From NCBI RefSeq assembly GCF_900103365.1, contig NZ_LT629703.1:3596001-3660000 (forward strand): a stretch of DNA of 64,000 bases, read 5' to 3'. Below the pieces are notes generated by a model. It saw nothing but the letters and a program-made list of their open reading frames with translations, made no database searches and was not told where the DNA came from. The translations under genes and the position numbers were made by a program. Numbering within the stretch: the first letter of the stretch is position 1; every line of letters begins with the position of its first letter. Origin of the DNA: Afipia sp. GAS231 (GTDB lineage Bacteria > Pseudomonadota > Alphaproteobacteria > Rhizobiales > Xanthobacteraceae). Shown one piece after another: positions 58,324 through 64,000 of the stretch.

Positions 58324-58559
58324 ATTAGCTCACCACGTTGTCTCAGCTCGTTCTCGTAGTCCTTTCGCTGAGCATCGGTGAAAGTGCGAGCGGGACCGGC
58401 CGGGCCGTACGTTCCTCCTCGGAGCCCACGCTCATGTTGTAGGGTGTTGCCGCCATATCGGTTCGTAGCCATTCCGCGCAGATGCGACGGATAGGCGCCG
58501 ATTAGACGTTCTTCGATTTTGGTAGGCTTTGGAATTCTTGATACTGGCGCTCTGGCCAT
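58320..58559 (-). CDS. Small basic protein, first gene of the Rep operon
   Basis: A 79-aa Arg- and Gly-rich protein (RYGGNTLQHERGLRGGTYGPAGPARTF). The ATG at 58559 lies six bases after GGAGA, and its stop overlaps the next start. No family recognised. An overlapping TTG frame upstream (58502-58708) was not accepted. Confidence 0.65.
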   Translation of the reverse strand: MARAPVSRIPKPTKIEERLIGAYPSHLRGMATNRYGGNTLQHERGLRGGTYGPAGPARTFTDAQRKDYENELRQRGELI

Positions 58560-58746
58560 GAGTGTCTCCGTTTCGTTGCGAATTGGGCATCGCGGACGGC
58601 CTTTCGGGCAGTCCGAACGGAGGTATTTAGAAGATCTGTGCTAACTGCTTCGTCGAATTGGCTGAAAAAATTGTAGGTCTGCTGCCGTTGCCCAAACGCT
58701 GAAATCAAAGGACGGCCCGCTCCATCGTCAACCGAAGGAGCCCATC

Positions 58747-59145
58747 ATGGCCAAGTCGTCCATCAACCTCGTTTCGTCCGTTCAAAAGCCGAACGCCACT
58801 CCAGTACTTCAACGCCGGAACCGCCTAGCAGGGAGTCTGGAACAGCAAATCTTGAAGATCGGCAATTTTCGCGAAGGCAAGCGGATTTCGCGTGAGCAGT
58901 TCTGGGTCGACGGTTCGGGCGCTATCTTCTTCCAGCTTCGCTACGGCAAGCAGCCGTTGGAGTTGGAGAAGGGCAAGAGCACCCTGAAGGCTGCTCCTGG
59001 CGCTTGGGATGACCTCGTGGCGCAGCTCGACGAGATCAAAACCATCGCAGTCGCCGGCGGTCTCGATGAGGCGCTGACGTCATGCGCTAACGCGGTGCGG
59101 TCGAATTTCAAGGCGACAAAGGACAAGAAGGCGGCCAAGAGCTGA
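58747..59145 (+). CDS. DUF6641 family protein
   Basis: A 132-aa protein with the DUF6641 pattern: NATPVLQRRNRLAGSLEQQIL, FWVDGSGAIFFQLRYGKQPLELEKGKSTLKA. The family occurs in integrative elements and plasmids, function unknown. ATG 58747 follows GGAG. It is divergent from the Rep operon and convergent with the XRE gene, so these three units surround one promoter region (58560-58746). Confidence 0.8.
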   Translation: MAKSSINLVSSVQKPNATPVLQRRNRLAGSLEQQILKIGNFREGKRISREQFWVDGSGAIFFQLRYGKQPLELEKGKSTLKAAPGAWDDLVAQLDEIKTIAVAGGLDEALTSCANAVRSNFKATKDKKAAKS

Positions 59146-59210
59146 AGCAGCCCTTCAGTTTGGTAGGTGCACTGTCTCGTTAATTGCGGGGCAGTCGCGC
59201 CGTTTGGCGG

Positions 59211-59444
59211 TTAGCTTTTCTTGGCTCCGCGTTTGGCTGGTCGCCGGAGAAAGTCGGCGGGTTCGGCCTGGAGGACATGGGAGAGCTTAACGAGGATTTC
59301 GAGGCCGACCCACGTCGCCCCCTTTTCGAGCTTGCTGATGTAGGTCCGATTTACGTCGGCCTCATAGGCCAGCGTCTCCTGCGAGAACCCTCGTTCCCGC
59401 CGAATCCTGCGCAAGTTAGCTGCAACAATATGGCGCCAGTCCAT
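59211..59444 (-). CDS. XRE family HTH regulator
   Basis: A 77-aa single-domain Cro/CI-like regulator: AANLRRIRRERGFSQETLAYEADVNRTYISKLEKGATWVGLEILVKLSHVL is the whole HTH (quoted in part by motif: SQETLA then RTYISKLEKG). The C-terminus is Arg/Lys-rich. It is likely a regulator of island genes. It is convergent with the DUF6641 gene and divergent from the membrane-protein pair. Confidence 0.9.
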   Translation of the reverse strand: MDWRHIVAANLRRIRRERGFSQETLAYEADVNRTYISKLEKGATWVGLEILVKLSHVLQAEPADFLRRPAKRGAKKS

Positions 59445-59526
59445 GGGCCAAAATGAGCAGCCTGATGTTTATTGACCCACCGCTTTAAATCGACAAAATG
59501 ACACCTTTGATTGAGGAGTTAGGGAA

Positions 59527-59781
59527 ATGGCGCCGACAATCTGGAGCAGGGAAAACAAACCGAGGGTGGTATTTGATAGGCCTTGGAAATGGCTACTGCT
59601 GCCGGGCGTCGTCATTCAGTGGACTCTGTACACGTTTCCCTCGGGCAACTTCGCTAAAGTGGTAACGGACACGCGCGTCGCCCGAAGCCTCCTGATGACC
59701 TATGTTATAAGTGGGGTTTTCTACGCGTTTGCTATTCCGGTCCTAGCTGTCTCTCTGTTCGTCGTCTTCGTCGGGCGATGA
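59527..59781 (+). CDS. Small membrane protein
   Basis: An 84-aa protein with two hydrophobic segments: WLLLPGVVIQWTLYTF (about 22-37) and LLMTYVISGVFYAFAIPVLAV near the C-terminus. It is three bases upstream of the membrane J-domain gene, so probably coexpressed with it. No family recognised. Confidence 0.7.
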   Translation: MAPTIWSRENKPRVVFDRPWKWLLLPGVVIQWTLYTFPSGNFAKVVTDTRVARSLLMTYVISGVFYAFAIPVLAVSLFVVFVGR

Positions 59782-59784
59782 ACC

Positions 59785-60771
59785 ATGGCTCAGAAGCCCC
59801 CTCAGCTTCCGCTAGGATGCGTCCTCGTTTTAGCAGCTCTCATGGCTCTCGCTTTCGCGCTGCCGATCCTTTTTGTCGTCAGCGTATTTGCTTTCCCACT
59901 TTTTCTTGGCTTCCTCCTTTTATTTTCGCGGTGGAGTAGTCCACCTGCTTTAGTGGATATTGACGAGGGACAGATTTCTGCAGCAGTGCGGGATCTTGAG
60001 ACAAGCCAGGCTGACCTCCGTGGCCAAATAGCGGAGATCAAGGGGAGAGGTGCGCGACAGGGCGTGCGCTATTTGGACGCGGAGCATCGCTTTGAAATGA
60101 GGTCTCGGGCGGGACAGGAGCTGAACCAAGCACTATTTGATGCTCGATCGTCGCTTGCCGACGTTGACGCCCGACTTGAGCTTGCTTCACGGCCGGACAC
60201 CCGAACTTCCCACGCTTGGTGGTTAGCGATGAGAGCTTGGCGAAAAGGGCGAGCATTCCGATTTTCGTTCATCGCCGCTTCGGCGGGCTTTATCGTTTCG
60301 GCCGTCCTGCTGGAAGCAATTGTCTATCAGGGTCGACGTCCTGATTTGCTGTTGTGGAACATGATTCCGCAATTCTTCGGGCCTCATACTGAGGTAGGAA
60401 CCTCCGTCGGATGGTTGCTTGGCTTGGCGACACTATCTATCGCACGTCGTCGCAACCGAATAATTGAAGAGCGAGAAAGCGTCATTTCCGAGCAAAGCGC
60501 CGAGAGCTTAGACGATCTCCTGGAATCGCAACCTGATGCCGACACTGATATCGATACTCAAGCGGTCGGTGGCGATCCGTACTTAATCTTGAACATAGCG
60601 CCGCAAGCATCGATACCTGAGATAAAGGCTGCCTATCGTTCGGCAATCGTCAAGTGCCACCCCGATACGGTCGCTGACCGCAGCTCGACTATTCGAAAAG
60701 TCGCGGAAGAAGAAGCTCAACGCATCAATGCCGCTTATAGCGCAATCCGAGACGAGCGCGGCTTCAACTGA
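59785..60771 (+). CDS. Membrane-anchored J-domain protein
   Basis: A 328-aa protein. Two adjacent N-terminal membrane segments (about 8-48) are followed by a helical, coiled-coil-like region (about 60-135, AVRDLETSQADLRGQIAEI), two more membrane stretches (about 165-180 and 205-220), an acidic linker and a C-terminal J domain (264-328) with the HPD motif in KCHPDTVAD. It should recruit a host DnaK to the membrane. DjlA-like architecture with an internal coiled coil in an island is unusual. Confidence 0.82.
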   Translation: MAQKPPQLPLGCVLVLAALMALAFALPILFVVSVFAFPLFLGFLLLFSRWSSPPALVDIDEGQISAAVRDLETSQADLRGQIAEIKGRGARQGVRYLDAEHRFEMRSRAGQELNQALFDARSSLADVDARLELASRPDTRTSHAWWLAMRAWRKGRAFRFSFIAASAGFIVSAVLLEAIVYQGRRPDLLLWNMIPQFFGPHTEVGTSVGWLLGLATLSIARRRNRIIEERESVISEQSAESLDDLLESQPDADTDIDTQAVGGDPYLILNIAPQASIPEIKAAYRSAIVKCHPDTVADRSSTIRKVAEEEAQRINAAYSAIRDERGFN

Positions 60772-60796
60772 GTCCAAGTTTCGTCTCGTGCAATGC

Positions 60797-60957
60797 CTAC
60801 AGCCCGGCCTCGTCCTTCATCGGACCGATCAGCCCGGATGCTTCGGCCTTGTGGTCGGCTTCGGGATGGGCTTATGAGCCTGTTCGCCCTGTGCTCCCGT
60901 GACCGGATCATCGCCTGAAACCCAGTCCTTCGGGTCTTTCTGTGTGTTGTCTGCCAT
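60797..60957 (-). pseudogene. DUF3072 gene remnant
   Basis: Begins MADNTQKDPKDWVSGDDPVTGAQ, the typical start of DUF3072 proteins, behind AGGAGA. The next expected part (SYLKTL...) is missing, and the frame instead runs into HKPIPKPTTRPKHPG and stops. A shifted frame shows HKAEASGLIGPMKDEAGL, which resembles the family C-terminus. So there is a small deletion and frame shift. Confidence 0.6.
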
Positions 60958-61046
60958 TCTGATCTCCTTTTCATCCCGACGTCGGACTGGAATCGTCGTT
61001 CCTTGTTTGTGCTCATACATCCTATCGTGATTTTTGGGCGGATCGG

Positions 61047-61273
61047 ATGCCGGACCTCGATTACATCAGGGCTGAGATCGACGTATGCGTGTCCAGGTCG
61101 GACGGCAGCGAAAGGAAATACTCCAACTGCAACGGGCGGGTATTCCGACCGCATCGGCCGACGCCTTGCTGCAGCGCATGCTGGATAAGATCGATGGGCT
61201 CTGTGCTCGACGAGACAAGATCAAGGCCGAACAACCACGCGAGCTCAGGGTGCTTGGTGGTCGCAAATGGTAA
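61047..61273 (+). pseudogene. Small basic protein gene with a frame shift
   Basis: Frame 1 from ATG 61047 gives MPDLDYIRAEID. About 61083 the natural reading continues in another frame as MRVQVGRQRKEILQLQRAG, then ASADALLQRMLDKIDGLC to a stop at 61273. The two parts together look like one small conserved Bradyrhizobium protein. Alternatively the 62-aa frame from ATG 61085 is used alone. Confidence 0.5.
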
Positions 61274-61320
61274 GACATGCCCAGCCGCACCGGGAAAACC
61301 CTTCTGGGGCGGGCGTGTTT

Positions 61321-61584
61321 TCAACGCCTATTGCGGTCTCGCGTTAGGCTCCAAATGTGGAATGGCACCCACAATATTAGGCGGAGCAGGACTATCGCCG
61401 AGGCAATTTGAATCCAGATCATCCCACCAAGCTCTCGTAGCATGACTTCAATTCGCGCTCCCCAGGGCTCAGGAATTTGGTCGGCGATCGTCTCGATCGA
61501 ATGGGTGAGCAGCCTCAACCAACTGCGGATCCATTCGGGGTGATACAAGAAGGCAACGAAAATCAAGGCCCAGGTCGCGATCAT
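61321..61584 (-). CDS. Small two-helix membrane protein (uncertain)
   Basis: An 87-aa frame beginning MIATWALIFVAFLYHPEW, with a second hydrophobic helix IQIASAIVLLRLILWVPF and a basic end. There is no strong ribosome site. It follows two better supported membrane genes on the same strand (61641-61754, 61772-62020). It may be translated, but evidence is only the helix pattern. Confidence 0.4.
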   Translation of the reverse strand: MIATWALIFVAFLYHPEWIRSWLRLLTHSIETIADQIPEPWGARIEVMLRELGGMIWIQIASAIVLLRLILWVPFHIWSLTRDRNRR

Positions 61585-61640
61585 TGTTAGAAAGCGAAAC
61601 GTATGCGCCTTAGCAAGTTGGCTAAATGTCGGGCGAGGGA

Positions 61641-61754
61641 TCAAGCGGCGAAATGCCGAGCGGCAATGAATATTGCGACAGCACAAACGATCATTGCGGA
61701 AGCCGCCCCGACGATGACTCGGCGCAATCGAGTGCTGGCAGGATGGTGAACCAT
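61641..61754 (-). CDS. 37-aa single-pass membrane peptide
   Basis: ATG 61754 lies five bases after GGGAGG. The product is MVHHPASTRLRRVIVG, then a hydrophobic helix (ASAMIVCAVAIFIAARHF) and stop. A basic N-terminus and a single helix suggest an inner-membrane peptide. It is 17 bp downstream of the 82-aa gene. Confidence 0.55.
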   Translation of the reverse strand: MVHHPASTRLRRVIVGAASAMIVCAVAIFIAARHFAA

Positions 61755-61771
61755 TCGGGCCTCCCGTGGTG

Positions 61772-62020
61772 TTATCGGGCTCGCCGCCGCACCGTCATCA
61801 CTCCAATCAGGAAGGCAACGGCAAGCGCTTGAAGAGGCATTTGCTGTGTCCAACGACTAACTCGGTCCAAAGGCATGCCGGGCTCCCGGGCCGCGGCGAT
61901 CATCTCGTTCACTTGCTGGCTCGCTGCGCGAAAAAAAATGGCTGCCTGAGCAAGAGAAGACGTTTTCGATGCATCGGCGTTCGCTTCGGAAGCGTTCAGC
62001 TTATCGATTAGCTCACCCAT
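61772..62020 (-). CDS. Small membrane protein, ElaB/DUF883-like layout
   Basis: An 82-aa protein: a helical N-terminus (MGELIDKLNASEANADASKT, SSLAQAAIFFRAASQQVNEMI) and a C-terminal hydrophobic helix (LQALAVAFLIGVMTV) with an RRRAR end. AGGAGG lies five bases before ATG 62020. The layout resembles ElaB/DUF883 ribosome- or membrane-associated stress proteins, but similarity is only general. Confidence 0.7.
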   Translation of the reverse strand: MGELIDKLNASEANADASKTSSLAQAAIFFRAASQQVNEMIAAAREPGMPLDRVSRWTQQMPLQALAVAFLIGVMTVRRRAR

Positions 62021-62252
62021 TGGTTGCCTCCTGTAAGATCAAAGTACCAATCACCTCGGTATTGGAAAGTTCCTTGGGCCTCGGCGCCGATGCAATGATG
62101 CGCTAAAGCTCTCAAATCCAGGTTTCCTTCGAATTCGAGTTGCGTTCCCTTGGAGCTGGCGGCACAGCCACGACGGGCAGTAGTTTGCTGCCGTTCCAAG
62201 CCTCAAGCTATTGACAATTTGCGGCTCGGCGGCCGTTAAGCTTCAGTGCGCT

Positions 62253-62666
62253 ATGTCGACCAAGTCCCGGGAATACCTATACGGTCATTCGATCCGCTAC
62301 TCGGCTGAAAAGGCCAAGCTGGCGCGGAAGGAAGCCGACCAGCTCGCGTGCCAAGCTTGGACCCTGCGCATGCTCGGTTATAAGGGTCCGGCTCAGCCGT
62401 CCCCGCTGCTAGGCGATGCGCTGAACGCTGGCTACTGCTACCTTGAGGTTCGATGCCTAGGCTGCGAAACGCATCAAACCGTCGCGCTCGACATCGTCCG
62501 CCGGCCGAAGACAACACCGATCCACGAACTGGAACGCTATATGCGATGTAGCCAGTGCTCCGATCTTCAAGGGCGTCCGTACAAGCGCAGCCACCTCGTG
62601 GCACTGCGCCAGGACAAGATCTCCACCAGCAGCCCACCGTCGGTTTGGTGGCCGGGAGAACGATGA
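62253..62666 (+). CDS. Zinc-ribbon protein of mobile elements
   Basis: A 137-aa protein. The middle segment GDALNAGYCYLEVRCLGCETHQTVALDIVRRP and the later RYMRCSQCSDLQGRPYKRSHLVALR hold two CxxC pairs, a likely zinc ribbon. The end SSPPSVWWPGER is conserved in relatives I recall from rhizobial islands; function unknown. It overlaps the next gene (ATGA), which overlaps the SRAP gene. Confidence 0.75.
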   Translation: MSTKSREYLYGHSIRYSAEKAKLARKEADQLACQAWTLRMLGYKGPAQPSPLLGDALNAGYCYLEVRCLGCETHQTVALDIVRRPKTTPIHELERYMRCSQCSDLQGRPYKRSHLVALRQDKISTSSPPSVWWPGER

Positions 62667-62935
62667 AAATCTCACTCATCCAGGACCAGGCGATTGCAGC
62701 CCGCATGGCGCTGATAGTCGGCGCCGACAACTTCGATCGTCTGTTCCGAGGCATCCAGTTCGATGAGTTCGATGGGACCGTCCTGTATGTCTATGCCGCT
62801 GACGAATATCGGGCGTCGGAGATCGAAGACACGCTTTCCCTCCACATTTCGACTATCGCATCCGGTATTCTGAAACGTGAAGTCCCGATTGTGATGGTGT
62901 TGCCGCAAAAGCAGAAACAAGAACGCGATGTGTAA
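62663..62935 (+). CDS. Unknown protein in the SRAP operon
   Basis: A 90-aa protein (MKISLIQDQAIAARMALIVGADNFDRLFRGIQFDEFD..., C-terminus LKREVPIVMVLPQKQKQERD). ATG 62663 overlaps the previous stop, and its own stop overlaps the SRAP start by 8 bp. No family recognised; tight coupling suggests joint work with the zinc-ribbon and SRAP proteins. Confidence 0.75.
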   Translation: MKISLIQDQAIAARMALIVGADNFDRLFRGIQFDEFDGTVLYVYAADEYRASEIEDTLSLHISTIASGILKREVPIVMVLPQKQKQERDV

Positions 62936-63650
62936 TCTCTACTCCATCACAACGAACCAAGAAGCTATCAGCCGCTTGTTCCGGGTCATGAACCGGTATG
63001 TCGGTAACCTTGCGCCCATGCCGGGTGTCTTCCCAGACTATACGGCGCCGATCGTCCGCAATGGATCTGAAGGTCGTGAACTTGTCACGGCCAGGTGGGG
63101 AATGCCGTCCTCTCAGCATGCTCTTATGGAGGCTACCAAAAAACGCGCGTCTAAGCTTGAGGCTAAGGGCAAGCCCGTCGACTTCAAGGAACTGCTCAAG
63201 AGGGAGCCAGATGGCGGGTCGACCAACATCCGAAACGTGAAGAGCAAACACTGGACAAGGTGGCTCGGCGTCGAGAACCGATGCGTGGTCCCGTTCAACA
63301 GCTTTAGCGAGTTTAACAAGGCCGAAGGCGGCGACATCTGGTTCGCAATCGACGAAAGCCGGCCGCTCGCTTGCTTTGCCGGCATCTGGACTAACTGGAC
63401 ATCCGTCCGAAAGGTCAAGGAAGGCGAGACCACTAACGACCTCTATGCGTTCCTCACGACAGAGCCAAATGCCGAGGTCGGTGCCATCCATCCCAAAGCG
63501 ATGCCGGTGATCCTGACGACCCCGGACGAGGTTGAAACCTGGATGACGGCGTCCGCGCACGAGGCGTTGAAGCTACAGCGGCCGTTGGCAGACGGAGCAC
63601 TTCGGATCGTTATGCGCGGTGCCAAGGAGGATCAGGTCGGAACCCCGTGA
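62928..63650 (+). CDS. SOS response-associated peptidase (SRAP; YedK/HMCES-like)
   Basis: A 240-aa SRAP protein. Cys2 follows the start Met (MCNLYS), the nucleophile that crosslinks to abasic sites in single-stranded DNA. Other parts are ARWGMPSS, STNIRNVKSKHWTRWLG (Asn), NRCVVPFNSFSEF (Glu), and the histidine in AIHPKAMPVIL. Such proteins protect ssDNA at replication. Within an island with PolB and HUH Rep it may protect ssDNA intermediates. Confidence 0.9.
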   Translation: MCNLYSITTNQEAISRLFRVMNRYVGNLAPMPGVFPDYTAPIVRNGSEGRELVTARWGMPSSQHALMEATKKRASKLEAKGKPVDFKELLKREPDGGSTNIRNVKSKHWTRWLGVENRCVVPFNSFSEFNKAEGGDIWFAIDESRPLACFAGIWTNWTSVRKVKEGETTNDLYAFLTTEPNAEVGAIHPKAMPVILTTPDEVETWMTASAHEALKLQRPLADGALRIVMRGAKEDQVGTP

Positions 63651-63767
63651 AAATATGTTTTAGTCCCATACTGGTGGCCCGGCGAGCGGTGACGATCCAA
63701 CGGGTACTTGCTGGATAAGGGACAACGAGTTATCTATTCTAGTTAAAGTTGAGGGGGAGATGCAGTA

Positions 63768-64000
63768 ATGATTAAGCAATTTGCCTTAGCGGCCGTATTG
63801 GCTTTGGTGTCCGGTCCCAGTTGGGCGGAAGTGTGCAATCTCACCGATTTCGAGTCGAACGTTATTTCCTGCAAGAATGCCTGCGATACATCGCACCAAC
63901 AAGCGGAGTGCAACGGCAGCGGCGCCATGAGCATTACCTCAGCCTCCGACGACGCGGACGGCATTATACGAGGGTTTGAAGTATGCCATTCCGACCGTGG
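63768..64000 (+). CDS. Exported Cys-rich protein, 5' part
   Basis: ATG 63768 lies eight bases after GAGGGGGAG. The first 21 residues (MIKQFALAAVLALVSGPSWA) are a Sec signal, followed by EVCNLTDFESNVISCKNACD and more cysteines. The frame is open to the window end, so length and function are unknown. Confidence 0.7.
   Translation, partial: MIKQFALAAVLALVSGPSWAEVCNLTDFESNVISCKNACDTSHQQAECNGSGAMSITSASDDADGIIRGFEVCHSDR

Larger units (their letters stand above)
52909..64000. mobile_element. Genomic island inserted in comM (left part)
   Basis: From 52909 the sequence switches to lower GC, different codon use and plasmid/phage-type genes: family B DNA polymerase, HUH Rep, DUF6641, XRE regulator, SRAP, and many short orphan genes. 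The left border is inside comM, a known island target in other bacteria. The right border and any integrase lie past 64000. Confidence 0.8.

Noticed and set aside
58502..58708. 68-aa TTG-start frame on the minus strand before the Rep operon
   Set aside because: Overlaps the better supported 79-aa gene by 58 bp, has no ribosome site and no recognised pattern.
62008..62199. 63-aa minus-strand frame
   Set aside because: No ribosome site; overlaps the start of the 82-aa membrane gene and looks random.
52909..64000. CRISPR array or tRNA at the island edge
   Set aside because: No regularly spaced direct repeats and no tRNA-like cloverleaf ends were seen in this stretch.

Overview
The window looks like chromosomal DNA of a Bradyrhizobium-type alphaproteobacterium (order Hyphomicrobiales). 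The reasons are: high GC with strong GC3 bias; the gene order pmtA-dnaJ-dnaK and hrcA-grpE next to rph-rdgB-hemW; and several families of short palindromic intergenic repeats typical of that group. No rRNA, tRNA or CRISPR array was recognised.

Positions 1-52,900 are mostly backbone. rplT (3' end), pheS, an ASCH-domain gene and pheT come first, followed by transport and oxidoreductase genes. A divergent copper module follows (CsoR-type repressor / P1B ATPase with a palindromic operator between them). Next is an acyl-CoA catabolic cluster (HMG-CoA-lyase-like, CaiB, LysR, MFS). A minus-strand run then encodes EmrA/EmrB-type efflux, a type III polyketide synthase, an isoprenylcysteine-methyltransferase-like enzyme and a second DHA2 exporter, the last three coupled by ATGA overlaps. 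Housekeeping genes follow: nth, gpmA, dapB, pyrF, pmtA, dnaJ, dnaK, hisC, grpE, hrcA, rph, rdgB, hemW, rsmI, yraN and gshB.

Two small accessory insertions in the backbone share one unusual architecture. An orphan barstar gene lies between dapB and a diverged second copy of the dapB 3' end (27499-27555). A coiled-coil membrane protein gene lies between gshB and a diverged second copy of the gshB 3' end (49112-49171). Both look like insertions that added or replaced the tail of the target gene.

From about 52,909 to the window end lies a genomic island inserted inside comM (yifB), which is cut just before its Walker A motif. Codon use and base composition change visibly here. The island carries a 931-aa family B DNA polymerase with a complete exonuclease domain and a YxGG motif, a small HUH (rolling-circle) replication protein in a three-gene overlapping operon, a DUF6641 protein, a protein with an RNxxxH (HEPN-type) motif, a membrane-anchored J-domain protein, an XRE regulator, several small membrane proteins, and an overlapping operon ending in an SRAP (HMCES/YedK-like) DNA-protein crosslinking protein. 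No integrase is visible; the right end is outside the window. The combination of PolB, HUH Rep and SRAP in a comM island is the best candidate here for a poorly described replicative element.
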